Positions 17,520 to 26,767 of a DNA stretch of 64,000 bases are shown piece after piece; position 1 is the first letter of the stretch; each line of letters begins with the position of its first letter. Position numbers and translations under genes: made by a program. The DNA is taken from assembly GCF_001552215.1 (NCBI RefSeq), contig NZ_BCQT01000004.1, positions 670,084 through 734,083 on the forward strand. The letters run 5' to 3'. Under the pieces are notes generated by a model. That model had not been told where the DNA came from. It searched no databases and saw only the letters and a program-made list of their open reading frames with translations. This DNA is from Actinomadura macra NBRC 14102. Lineage in GTDB: Bacteria > Actinomycetota > Actinomycetes > Streptosporangiales > Streptosporangiaceae.

Positions 17520-18343
17520 AGACCCTCCACGATGGTTTGAAGCAGGTCCAGGGACTGATCCGCGGACAGCGCCGCACCCCTGATCAAGTTGAAGACTAGC
17601 GCGTGTTCGTGAACTTCACGAGAGTCCTCTAGAAGCTGACCTGATGTCTGGCCTTCCACGTAGACGACGTCTCTCTCTCGCTCAGAGCTGAGGATCGTGA
17701 AGGAGCCAGCCGTCCCACGATAGGCGCCCTTACTGCTCGGAACGATTTGGAGAGTGATCTTTGGGTCCTGGGCCAGCATGGACAAGTGCAGAACTTGCTC
17801 CTTCATTGTCGAGGCTCCACCTGTGGGGCGGTGGAGTACACCCTCATCGACGATCATGGAGACTTGGGCAAGGTGTGTCTGGTGAAGGATTTTCTGGCGT
17901 TCAAGTCGAGCCGCAAGTAGCTTCTCGGTCTCGTCCTTGCTCCGCCCTTCTCTGAGGATCTCACGGGCATACTCCGGAGTCTGGAACAGGCCGTGTAACG
18001 CTAGAGCGGTGAAGATCTGAAGCACCGTTGCCTGCGCCTCCCGACGGACGTAGCCCGGATATCCGGGCGGGCCCGCCGGGTACTTGCCTTCCTTCTTGAT
18101 CTCACTCCAGATGGTGTGGAAGGTGCGAGCCGAGGTCTTGAAGTACGTGTCGAGATCGTCGGACGTCGCCTCTGACGGAGGCTTCTCGCAGATCTCCAGC
18201 TTCTCGATCCATCCTGGTGAGCAGCCGAGTGCCTCAGCCAGCTTGGCTCGTGACAGGCCCGCCGCCTCGCGGTGGGAGCGCATCAGAGCCGCATAGGCCC
18301 TGATAAGTGGATCACGTGTGAGGTCACCAGAGTCAGTGGACAT
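17516..18343 (-). CDS. XRE-family regulator with DUF5753 domain
   Basis: Residues about 15-70 are an HTH (LIRAYAALMRSHREAAGLSR, then LAEALGCSPGWIEKLE). Residues about 95-265 are the DUF5753 domain (LFQTPEYAREIL, then LHRPTGG and LQIVPSS). The ATG at 18343 follows GGAG, giving 275 residues. Base composition is visibly less GC-rich than in drmA or drmB, consistent with separate arrival. Together with the DUF397 partner it stands between drmMI and drmA, on their strand, so it may regulate drmABC; a toxin-antitoxin-like role is the alternative. Confidence 0.9.
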   Translation of the reverse strand: MSTDSGDLTRDPLIRAYAALMRSHREAAGLSRAKLAEALGCSPGWIEKLEICEKPPSEATSDDLDTYFKTSARTFHTIWSEIKKEGKYPAGPPGYPGYVRREAQATVLQIFTALALHGLFQTPEYAREILREGRSKDETEKLLAARLERQKILHQTHLAQVSMIVDEGVLHRPTGGASTMKEQVLHLSMLAQDPKITLQIVPSSKGAYRGTAGSFTILSSERERDVVYVEGQTSGQLLEDSREVHEHALVFNLIRGAALSADQSLDLLQTIVEGL

Positions 18344-18494
18344 GAAACTCCGTTCCGGTTCGTTCGAAGGCCCGGGCGGGTCCGGCGCCTCGCCGGGGGG
18401 TGGGCGGTGTGACGCCGGTATGTAGCCGATCGTAACTCCCCGTACAAGGCTGGTCACAAGAATTCGACCAGAGAGTGACGCGAGGTCAGTCGAA

Positions 18495-18734
18495 ATGAGT
18501 ACAAACGCCCTCACTGACGATCAAATACTTGATCAACTGCGCTCGGAGTTCACGGGCCACCGGATCTGGCGATCGATCCGACATGATGGAGGATTCGGCG
18601 GCTGGGTGGCGACTCTCCACGACCCGGCGGCCGGCGTAGATTCCACTATCTTCAGCGACACGGCAGCGGAACTGCGCGAAGCACTCCTGCGAGAACGTGA
18701 CCGCGCAGCGGCTACGTTCAGCCGTATGCCATGA
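18495..18734 (+). CDS. Small uncharacterised protein divergent from the XRE gene
   Basis: This 79-residue soluble protein starts MSTNALTDDQILDQLRSEF and has a central Trp/Gly-rich part (WRSIRHDGGFGGWVATLHD). I assign no family. It is divergently transcribed from the XRE regulator with 151 bases between, and its stop overlaps the next gene's start (ATGA). Such small genes commonly accompany XRE-DUF397 pairs in actinomycetes, so it may belong to that module and not to DISARM. Confidence 0.65.
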   Translation: MSTNALTDDQILDQLRSEFTGHRIWRSIRHDGGFGGWVATLHDPAAGVDSTIFSDTAAELREALLRERDRAAATFSRMP

Positions 18735-19168
18735 CAGGTTGCGCACGACACCGACGCCGCCGGTGGCCGAAACGGCGGAACCACGCCGGGGCCAAGCCCC
18801 TGCCCAGGCGCGAGTCTTCCGACCGTTTTCTTCCGCTGACCCCGTCGGTAGCGAAGGCCAGCCTGAACGACCTGGCTGCTGTACTCGAAGGCAGAGGGTG
18901 GACGACGCTCCCGCTGTTCGACCATTCGCAGCCGCTTCTCCGGGTCATCGATGCCCGGGTGCCCCACATCGGCGAAAGCGTCACACTTGTTCCTGCACCG
19001 AAGGTACCGTCGGCCGAGCAGGTGCCGTGGTTCCAGTCCTCAACGGGAGTCTTGTTCGCTCCGTGCACTTCTCCGGTGAAAGCGGCGGATGCGATCCACT
19101 TCCTGCTCGCCCCCTGGGTCGCCATCGCCCTGCGGGAACGCCGCGATGACCGCGGCCACCGCCGGTGA
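18731..19168 (+). CDS. Uncharacterised protein coupled to the preceding small gene
   Basis: The product has 145 residues and a very basic N-terminus (CARHRRRRWPKRRNHAG) that may be partly spurious; a later start is possible. The body (LNDLAAVLEGRGWTTLPLFD, then VPWFQSSTGVLFAPCTSPVKAAD) looks like a genuine globular domain. There is no membrane segment and no family recognised. The ATGA overlap indicates coupling with the 79-residue gene. It converges with drmMI, ending 13 bases from its stop, so it prevents simple read-through from drmMI to drmA. Confidence 0.6.
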   Translation: MTGCARHRRRRWPKRRNHAGAKPLPRRESSDRFLPLTPSVAKASLNDLAAVLEGRGWTTLPLFDHSQPLLRVIDARVPHIGESVTLVPAPKVPSAEQVPWFQSSTGVLFAPCTSPVKAADAIHFLLAPWVAIALRERRDDRGHRR

Positions 19169-19181
19169 ATACCGCGCGCTC

Positions 19182-22100
19182 TCAGAAGAGCGCGTCAGGC
19201 GGCGCGAACAGCCCATCGTCGATCGAGTGCTGCGAGCTGCCGGCAGGCGTCGACGCGGGCTTACGCTTCGCGGCGCGCTTCCTCGGGGTATGAAGCCCCT
19301 TTTGCTGCTCCTGCTCATACCGGTAGTGGTTCAGCGCCAAGAGCTTGTCCAGCACGTCAAGCTGAGCCTGCGGACTGATCGTGAACCGCACACCCTGCCG
19401 GGTCTCATGGAATCCATGCCCAAGATCGACCTCGCGCCACGAAGGCAGCGGCGCCGACGCAGTCCGCTCCTCGAACTCTCGGATAGCAGGCTCCCGCTCC
19501 TCGTCCAGCGCATAAGCCTCCCGAACCGCCTCATCCACCTCTACATGAGTGTCCCGCATTCGGACAATATCGACACCTGATTCCGAAGGAGAATTTACCT
19601 GATTATAGAGATGAGTCAATCCTCCGCCTCGATTGACGCCAACTATTTCCTTTCGCTGCACGTCTAGCACAGAACCAACGAGAGACATCGCCTCTGTTGC
19701 TTTGGCCTGAGGGAAGGTCTCAAATCCATCTGAGGGTGTGTATCTAGCATCGACTCTCATCGTCGACTGGCCTTTATTTGTCCACCAAATGAAATGTAGG
19801 GCACTAGACAACAGTGACAATTTATCGGGTCGGTCGCTTGCAATTATCACAACCTGCTCACTCATTACTTGGGTGGTCGATATAGCAATCGGAAGACCCG
19901 TTTTACTAACCCGAGCAATTGCAATTACATGATCTAGTGAATCAATGGCGGCTAGCATTCCTGGACGCTTCTCAGCGTACTGCCACCAGTAGTCTCGATA
20001 GATCTTTCTGTTGTTCCCCAGTCGTATCTTCTTGACTCGCTCCTCCGCTATTGCAAAAACCGAACCATATGACTTCGCTTTTTCTTCGCTCCAGTCATGA
20101 AAATTAATAACCCAGCGACTTGCAGAAGAGTCCCAGCGTTGATTTAGGTCCTCGCCAGTTAGGTACGGGAAGAGAACGTCCTTGTTCCGAGGATCTTCGG
20201 CGATGAGTGCTTGGGCTTCCTCCGGGGTGAGGATGAAGCCCTTGCCGAGCACGTATGAGCCGATGAACGCCTGGTCCTTGTTGGCGGCGAGGCGGTAGGG
20301 CTTGCCGGTGACCCTGGAGATGGGGTCGAGGGAGGTGGTGATGGCCGGGACCTTGTTGCCGTCCAGCACGCGGGTCTCGTCCTTGGAGGCGTGGCCCTCC
20401 CAGACGAGGGAGACCTCCAGGGAAGCCGTTCCGGGCCAGGGCTGGGATTTGACGGCGCGGTAGATGTCCCAGTTCCAGTCGGCGGCCTGGTCGAGGCCGA
20501 CTTCTCTGGTGTCTCCCTGAGCGATGGTGTTCGTAGCGATGATGCCCGTCCTGCCCTGTGGCGCCAGGCCCAGGTTGCGCAGCAGGAAGTAGGAGCACAG
20601 ATCGGCGCTGCCGCGCTGGTCGCGCGCGATCCAGCGGACCAGGTACTCGCGGACGTCCTCTCCGATGCTCCCGGTCAGTTTCTGGCCGCCGATGAACGGC
20701 GGGTTGCCGACGACGGCGTCGAAACCGCCACGTCCGATGACCTCGGGGAATTCAAGTGGCCAGTGCAGCGGACGGATCGGTTCCTTGCGCGGTCCCTGAA
20801 GCATCGGAGTGATGAGGTCGCGGACCTTCCCGGCGGCGCTCTCGGCCCTCTCCTGGACGTCCACCAGTCCTGCATCCTCCGCCGATCCGTGGAGCATCGC
20901 GTCGAGACGCGTGCTGTATTCGGCGGGGTCGAGTTCTTCCCCTTCGAGGAAGCGAAGGGTGGCGGCGACACCGGCGAGCGCCTCCTCCACGTCCTCGGCG
21001 AGGCGGAAGAGACGAGCCTTGTAGTGGTCCTCTTCGCCTCCGTCCGCTTCCTCCCAGAAGGGTTTGCGGTTCTGCTTCTTGTCGAGTGCCGCTGTGAGGG
21101 CGGCGGCCACTACGGCGTCGGCGGCGAAGCGCAGGTCGTCCACCAGCCGGTCGGCGAGGGCCAGCTTCGTCGCCAGTTGCTCGCCGTGGACGGCGTCGCG
21201 GACCGGCTCGGCCTCGATCTCCTGACGCAGGCGCTCGACCTGTTTCACGATGACGGCGGTTGTGTCGGCGAGGGTGTTGGTGAGCCGGGAGTTGACGCGG
21301 TAGCCCTCCTGCGGGTCCAGGTGGAAGGCGTGGAGCTGCTCGATCGAGGTCAGGCCAACCAGGGAGTCGCCTGCGCGCAGGGCGTGGTCCAGGAACGAGA
21401 AGGGCTTGTCCTTGGCGAGCGTCACCAGCCACATCGACAGTTTGGCCAGTTCCACGGCCATCTCGTCACGGTCCACGCCGTAGATGCAGCGGGCCGCGAC
21501 GCGGCGGCGGGCTTCCAGGACGAGGTCCTCGCGGTCGTGGCCGGGCCCGACCGCTGTCTGGACGTCGTCGGGGAGGCCGTCGCGGTCCCAGGCGTCCATG
21601 ACCCGGTCCGCCAGGTACCGGCACGCCGACACCAGGAACGCGCCGGAGCCCATCGCGGGGTCGAGCACCTTCAGGTCGAGGAGTTCGTCCGCGGACTTGG
21701 CATGCCAGGCGGCCGGCTCGGCGCCCTGCGCGGGGCCGGGTGAGAAGCAGAGCGGCGCGAGGGCGTGTTCGACCACCTCGTCCGCGAGTTCGCGCGGCGT
21801 GTAGTGGGTGCCGGTCGAGCGGCGGTCGCCGACCCGGCTGATGATCAGCGAGTCGGTCGGGTAGACGGTGGGACGGCCGCGCAGGTCCTTCTCGTACAGG
21901 CCCCAGAAACGCGCCGCACGGGATGCGAGGTCAGGGTCGTTGTCGCAGGCCGCGTCGAGCCTGCCGATGGCGTCCTTCGCCGGTTTCGCGGCGAGGGCCT
22001 TCTTGAGCTGTGACGCAGTCGCGCCGCTCTTCTGTGCCAGCCAGTCCGTGAAGTCGTCGCCGTCGGCGGCGGCCTCCAGTTCCGACAGCGCGAGCTTCAC

Positions 22101-23423
22101 CTCCTGCTTGCCGATGAGCCGGACGTACGGCTCGCCGGTGACGGTGCAGGAGAACTCCAGCAGGCCCTCGTAGACGTGCCCGATCTGCTCGACGCCGAGG
22201 CCCTTGTAGGACAGGCGCTCCCCGCGCTTCTTCAGGAACAGCAGCGCTTCCAGGATGGCGTGGACGACGAGGTCCGAGACGGGGAGGTGCTCAAGCCAGG
22301 GGAAGCGTTCCGGGTCGAACAGCCGTCCACCGTACGGGGGGATGCGCATGGCGTCGTGCTGGGAGCCGCCATGCACGGCGCGGAACGTGGCGATGAGCCG
22401 GGGCCACGCGGCAGCCCGCCGGTCGCCGACGCCCTGCCCCTGCCGAGCCTCATCCTCCAGCTGGTTGAAGAGTCTGCTGACCGAGTACGACAGGTCGTAC
22501 AGCCGGGTGCCGACGGGCATCAGCCGCGCCTCCTCGGCGTACAGGAGGAAGACCAGCCGCATCATCACGACCAGGGCGCTGCGGTAGGCGTCGCGGGGAT
22601 CCACCTCCCCCAGCATCCGGCCGCCCACGGCCCTGTCGAGCTGCCCCATCTCGGCGACCAGCAGTTCGACGGCGTCCCGCACCTGGGCGCCGAGAGTGTT
22701 GGTGATCTCCGCCTGGGCCTCGGCGCTGCGTGCGAAAAGGGCCGCGAGGCTCGTGGAGTGGGCGCCGTCCGGTGCCGTCGCCGGGGGGAGGACGCGCTGT
22801 GCCGACAGGAGCGTCGCGAACGCGCGGAGAAGGTCCGTCTCCTCCAGCCACAGGTCGGCGTCGAACGCCGCGATCGTGGTGGCCTCGTTCGGACGCGCGT
22901 GCACGAGGGTCCACGATCGGCCGTTGGTCAGCAGTGCCAGCGGCATGCCCCGGCGGCGGCACAGCTCGGCCGCGTGCTCCGCGGGTGTGCCGCCGCCCGG
23001 CCCCGCCTTGTCCAAGGGCTCGCCCCATGGACGCCGGTACAGGTGCAGGCGCTCGGCCCGGCCGCCCTTGCCGTCGGGGCCGTACAGCACGCCGTCCGGC
23101 CGCGGACGGGGATCGCCCGGTGCGGCGCGGAGCGCGCCCGGCACGGCCGCGCCCTCGGCGATGACGCCGCCGGTCATCCGCAGCACTTCGCGCAGGATGA
23201 AGCCGCACCAGGCCGCGTTCAGGACGTCCGGCGCGTCCTGAACCTCTCTCCATGCGCGCCGTAGACGGTCCATCACCGGAGCGGGGACGGTGTCCAGGCC
23301 CTGCCCGAACACCGCGGTGAGGACGGGGACGGCGATGAACGGCCCCTCGGTCGGCAGCAGCCGAACCCAGGTGGCGTGCTGCTGGGCGATGGACGGGGCC
23401 TTCGTCCTTGCGCGCGGCGGCAT
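19182..23423 (-). CDS. drmMI: DrmMI, N6-adenine DNA methylase of class 1 DISARM
   Basis: This is a type IIG/PglX-like methylase of 1413 residues that would mark host DNA so DISARM spares it. It has SAM motif I LDPAMGSGAFLVSA near residue 589 and catalytic motif VVGNPPFIGG near residue 907 (NPPF variant of NPPY). The ATG at 23423 shares one base with the drmD stop (TAATG). The segment 19570-20140 (residues about 1095-1285), where target-recognition regions lie in such enzymes, is unusually AT-rich: three hand-counted 60-base lines give 43-48% GC against clearly higher flanks. This suggests the recognition part was replaced by recombination. The C-terminus is basic (RKRAAKRKPAS). Confidence 0.92.
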   Translation of the reverse strand: MPPRARTKAPSIAQQHATWVRLLPTEGPFIAVPVLTAVFGQGLDTVPAPVMDRLRRAWREVQDAPDVLNAAWCGFILREVLRMTGGVIAEGAAVPGALRAAPGDPRPRPDGVLYGPDGKGGRAERLHLYRRPWGEPLDKAGPGGGTPAEHAAELCRRRGMPLALLTNGRSWTLVHARPNEATTIAAFDADLWLEETDLLRAFATLLSAQRVLPPATAPDGAHSTSLAALFARSAEAQAEITNTLGAQVRDAVELLVAEMGQLDRAVGGRMLGEVDPRDAYRSALVVMMRLVFLLYAEEARLMPVGTRLYDLSYSVSRLFNQLEDEARQGQGVGDRRAAAWPRLIATFRAVHGGSQHDAMRIPPYGGRLFDPERFPWLEHLPVSDLVVHAILEALLFLKKRGERLSYKGLGVEQIGHVYEGLLEFSCTVTGEPYVRLIGKQEVKLALSELEAAADGDDFTDWLAQKSGATASQLKKALAAKPAKDAIGRLDAACDNDPDLASRAARFWGLYEKDLRGRPTVYPTDSLIISRVGDRRSTGTHYTPRELADEVVEHALAPLCFSPGPAQGAEPAAWHAKSADELLDLKVLDPAMGSGAFLVSACRYLADRVMDAWDRDGLPDDVQTAVGPGHDREDLVLEARRRVAARCIYGVDRDEMAVELAKLSMWLVTLAKDKPFSFLDHALRAGDSLVGLTSIEQLHAFHLDPQEGYRVNSRLTNTLADTTAVIVKQVERLRQEIEAEPVRDAVHGEQLATKLALADRLVDDLRFAADAVVAAALTAALDKKQNRKPFWEEADGGEEDHYKARLFRLAEDVEEALAGVAATLRFLEGEELDPAEYSTRLDAMLHGSAEDAGLVDVQERAESAAGKVRDLITPMLQGPRKEPIRPLHWPLEFPEVIGRGGFDAVVGNPPFIGGQKLTGSIGEDVREYLVRWIARDQRGSADLCSYFLLRNLGLAPQGRTGIIATNTIAQGDTREVGLDQAADWNWDIYRAVKSQPWPGTASLEVSLVWEGHASKDETRVLDGNKVPAITTSLDPISRVTGKPYRLAANKDQAFIGSYVLGKGFILTPEEAQALIAEDPRNKDVLFPYLTGEDLNQRWDSSASRWVINFHDWSEEKAKSYGSVFAIAEERVKKIRLGNNRKIYRDYWWQYAEKRPGMLAAIDSLDHVIAIARVSKTGLPIAISTTQVMSEQVVIIASDRPDKLSLLSSALHFIWWTNKGQSTMRVDARYTPSDGFETFPQAKATEAMSLVGSVLDVQRKEIVGVNRGGGLTHLYNQVNSPSESGVDIVRMRDTHVEVDEAVREAYALDEEREPAIREFEERTASAPLPSWREVDLGHGFHETRQGVRFTISPQAQLDVLDKLLALNHYRYEQEQQKGLHTPRKRAAKRKPASTPAGSSQHSIDDGLFAPPDALF

Positions 23424-26400
23424 TACTGGTTGCTCCCGTGGGCGATCGAGGCGGGTACGAGGAAGGTCACGGCGGCGGGGAACCACCGGGCCTTGGGGTC
23501 GGCGTAGCGGCGGCGGAGCGCCTCGGTCTCGTCCTGGAGTTGCGCCGGGATCGCCGCCAGCCGGTTGCGCAGCGCCTCCCGGTCGGCGCGCAGCTGGCGC
23601 TGTTCCACCTCGAACAGGCTGGGCTGCTCCCAGTGCCCGTCGTCGTCGAGCGCGGTGCGGATCGACTGCTCCAGCTCGGCCAGGATCGTCTCCATCGCGG
23701 TCACCTCCTGGGCGCAGCGGCCGTCGAGGTCCGCGCCGAGCCGCCCCTTGCGCTGGTTGGCGCGGGTCTCCAGGATGCGGGCCAGACGCGGGTCCAGCTC
23801 GTCGTCCCAGAGCGCGGTGAGCCGGTCGAGGACGTGTGCGGGTGGCTGCTCGTGCGACGCCGCGGCCAGCCACGCCTCCAGGTCCTCGGCCCTGACCCGG
23901 ACGAGTTTGCCGCCCTCCAGCACACCGCCCGCGACGATGATCTCCTCGTGCAGGCGGGTGCCCTCGGCCCCGGTCACCACCACCCGCATGTGCGCGGCGA
24001 TGGCGGGCGCGCGCAGGAGATCGCCGGGGACCACCCGCGCCGTCACACGGTTCAGCCTCGTGCGCCGGGCGACGTCATGGGCGCTCGACCACAGTTCCGC
24101 GCGCAGCAGGCGCAGGCACATCTGGACGAGGCGGTGGCCGAGGTGCAGCAGGACCACGTCGGTGCGGTTACCGACGGCGTCGCCGTCGAAGGTCACCACG
24201 CGCTCGGCGCCGGTGAGTGGGTGGTGCAGCCCGTCATTGCGGGCATCCGCCCACGACCCGGACAGCGCCGGCAGCCGGAAGCAGGCCGCCGGGAACTCCG
24301 GTGGGGCGGGCGCCGTGATCAGGTCCTTGTTGTGTTCCAGGCGCAGGGCGGTGCGCACGACCCGTTCGACGGTCCCGGGGGACAGGTTCAGTTCGGTGCG
24401 GCTTCCGCTGAGGGTCTCGGCGAGCCGCTGGAGGTCCTGGGCGAGGTCGTGTTTGACCTTCAGCGCCGCCCGGCTCCCGCGCTTGGCGATCTCGCCGTCG
24501 GCGGTCTGCCAGTCCGTTCGCCTGCCGAGCATCTTCTGCTCGACCTGGACGGCGATCACGTCGCCGGCGCTGCCGAGGTCCTCGCGGATCTGCTCGACCT
24601 TCCTCGCCGCCACGAAGAGGAAATGCAGCTCGTCCTCCAGTGAGCCGTCTTCACGCGGCTGCGCGCCCTCCCATCCCTGCGGGACGAAATGGAACACCTC
24701 GACGCGGTCGGCCGTCTGACCGTGCCGGTCGATGCGGCCATTGCGCTGCTCCAGCCGGTTCGGGTTCCACGGGATCTCCCAGTGCAGGAGCCGATGGCAG
24801 TGGTTCTGGAGGTTGATGCCCTCGCTGGCGGCGTCGGTGGCCAGGAGGACGCGGATCTCGCCGCCCTTGATGTGGGGGTCCTCCTGGAAGACGTTCTTGA
24901 CGTGCTCACGTTCCTTGACGTCCTGGCCGCCGTAGAGCTGGCCGATCCTCGCCGCCGGGTACCCGGCCGAGATCAGCCGGTCCCGCAGCCAGCGCTGGGT
25001 GTCGAGGTACTCGGTGAACACGATCACGCGCTGGTCGGTCCAGGTGCCGTCCGGACGGCGCACGATCGGATCCAGCCAGTCGAGAAAGGCCGAGAACTTG
25101 CTGTCCCGCCGGTCCGCTGCCAGGCCCGCCCACGCCTGGAGTTCCCGGAGCAGCCGCTTGTCGTCGGCGCTGAGCGGCGCCATGACACGTCGAGCGGCGC
25201 CGAGTGCTTCGGCCTCGGTCTCGGTGTAGGCGTCGTCCTGCTCGGCGGTCTCCTCCAAACGTTCGATCAGAGGACGCAGGACGCGTTCGCCCGCGTGTGC
25301 GCTCGCCTTTTCGAGCCCGTCCGCTTCGCCCGTCGCACGCTCCCTGTCGAGCATCGTGCGCAGATGCGTGCTCACCGTCTCGTGGAACGCCTTCGGTGAG
25401 GAGAACAGGCGCTTCTTCAGCAGCATCGTCACGAAGTCCGCGGCGGTCCGATCGCCGTCGGAGGAGCCGGCCTTCCGGCGGTTCGCCGCATAGGTGGCGA
25501 GTTTGGCGTGCGCCTCTCGCTCCTCCTCGGAGTAGACGGTCTCCAGGTAGGACGTCACGCGCTCGGGGAACTCCGGTGACCCGTCCCACCGGCGGGGCAG
25601 CTCGCGCTTGAGCCGCCGGACCATGATCTGGGCGAGTTGCTCCTCACGCGGCGGGACGTTGCGCGCGAAACGCTGGTCGTCGAGGAGCTCCAGCAGCGCC
25701 GTCCACGACTCCGGGTATCCGTTGTGCGGGGTCGCGGACAGGAAAAGACGATGCTCACAGTGCGGTGCGAGCTCGCGGATGGCCTCGGTCCGCTTGGAAT
25801 CCATCGCGTAGCGGCCTCGGGTGGTCGGCGCGCACGTGTGGACCTCGTCCACGACCAGCATGTCGAACCGGCGAGGGTACTTCGGGGCGTCGGGCAGGAT
25901 CTCGCGCAGCAGGCGTCTCGGGCGGTCGCGCTTCAGCCAGTCGATGCTGACGATGATCCGCGGATAGTGGTCCCAAGGATTCACATACAGACCCCGCGAC
26001 CTGCGCAGTTCCTTGAGCAGCGCGGAGTCGAGGACGACGAAGTCCAGGCCGAACTTGTCCCGCATCTCGCCCTGCCACTGGAGGGTCAGGCCGGCGGGGC
26101 AGACGATGAGCATCGTCCGGGCCCGGTGGCGCAGCATGAGCTCCTGCATCACCAGACCCGCCTCGACCGTCTTGCCGAGGCCGACGTCATCGGCGATCAG
26201 CAGGTTGGTGCGGGGCATGGACAGGGCCCGCACGACCGGGTCGAGCTGGTAGTCCTTGATCTGCACGCCCGAGCGGAACGGCGCCTGGAGGACCGTCCGG
26301 TCGGCCGAGGCGATGGCGCCCCACCGGACCGCGTCGAGGAAGGCGTCCAGTTCACGCGGGTCATCGATGCCCTTGCCCGGATGGGGCAGGGCATGCTGGT

Positions 26401-26635
26401 CGTGGGCGACAGCGCCGGGCTCCAACTCCCAGACGACCTCCAGCCGCTCGTCGCGGGCGTCGTCCTCGATGCTGATCAGCTCGACCAGGTGCGGTGTGCG
26501 GCCGGTCAGCACATTGTCGGTGGCGCCGCTGACCGTCCCGGGCATGATGTTGGCGGCGACCCACACGCGGTTGCGCACCGTGACGAGCTGTCCATGGGCA
26601 GGCACATCGCTGTCGAGGGCCACCGTCTCCGTCAT
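23423..26635 (-). CDS. drmD: DrmD, SNF2-like helicase of class 1 DISARM
   Basis: The protein has 1070 residues with SNF2/SF2 motifs: Walker A DDVGLGKTVEAG near residue 152, VVDEVHT near 263, LFLSATPHNG near 305, and motif VI RNGRIDRHGQ near 634. A long C-terminal region with helical repeats follows. Presence of drmD with drmMI defines class 1 DISARM. The ATG at 26635 is chosen because MTETVALDSD starts the conserved part; an upstream frame to 26698 lacks support. It is divergent from the UvrD-like gene, with 132 bases between that must hold both promoters. Confidence 0.93.
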   Translation of the reverse strand: MTETVALDSDVPAHGQLVTVRNRVWVAANIMPGTVSGATDNVLTGRTPHLVELISIEDDARDERLEVVWELEPGAVAHDQHALPHPGKGIDDPRELDAFLDAVRWGAIASADRTVLQAPFRSGVQIKDYQLDPVVRALSMPRTNLLIADDVGLGKTVEAGLVMQELMLRHRARTMLIVCPAGLTLQWQGEMRDKFGLDFVVLDSALLKELRRSRGLYVNPWDHYPRIIVSIDWLKRDRPRRLLREILPDAPKYPRRFDMLVVDEVHTCAPTTRGRYAMDSKRTEAIRELAPHCEHRLFLSATPHNGYPESWTALLELLDDQRFARNVPPREEQLAQIMVRRLKRELPRRWDGSPEFPERVTSYLETVYSEEEREAHAKLATYAANRRKAGSSDGDRTAADFVTMLLKKRLFSSPKAFHETVSTHLRTMLDRERATGEADGLEKASAHAGERVLRPLIERLEETAEQDDAYTETEAEALGAARRVMAPLSADDKRLLRELQAWAGLAADRRDSKFSAFLDWLDPIVRRPDGTWTDQRVIVFTEYLDTQRWLRDRLISAGYPAARIGQLYGGQDVKEREHVKNVFQEDPHIKGGEIRVLLATDAASEGINLQNHCHRLLHWEIPWNPNRLEQRNGRIDRHGQTADRVEVFHFVPQGWEGAQPREDGSLEDELHFLFVAARKVEQIREDLGSAGDVIAVQVEQKMLGRRTDWQTADGEIAKRGSRAALKVKHDLAQDLQRLAETLSGSRTELNLSPGTVERVVRTALRLEHNKDLITAPAPPEFPAACFRLPALSGSWADARNDGLHHPLTGAERVVTFDGDAVGNRTDVVLLHLGHRLVQMCLRLLRAELWSSAHDVARRTRLNRVTARVVPGDLLRAPAIAAHMRVVVTGAEGTRLHEEIIVAGGVLEGGKLVRVRAEDLEAWLAAASHEQPPAHVLDRLTALWDDELDPRLARILETRANQRKGRLGADLDGRCAQEVTAMETILAELEQSIRTALDDDGHWEQPSLFEVEQRQLRADREALRNRLAAIPAQLQDETEALRRRYADPKARWFPAAVTFLVPASIAHGSNQ

Positions 26636-26767
26636 ACCTGCCCCCACCTCACGTGAACGCGCTCCGTCATACCCCCGGTGGACATCGTGCCTTACCAATC
26701 ACGAGAATTCACCGGGAACCGCCCGCATCATCGCACCCTCTAAGCCGACACATGGAGGCGACCAAGC
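26636..26767. promoter_or_regulatory. Divergent promoter region between drmD and the UvrD-like helicase
   Basis: These 132 bases separate two outward-reading genes, so promoters in both directions are expected. The middle is AT-richer (CCTTACCAATCACGAGAATTC at about 26690-26710). GGAGG at 26755-26759 is the ribosome site for the plus-strand gene. I cannot identify unambiguous -35/-10 boxes. Confidence 0.4.
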
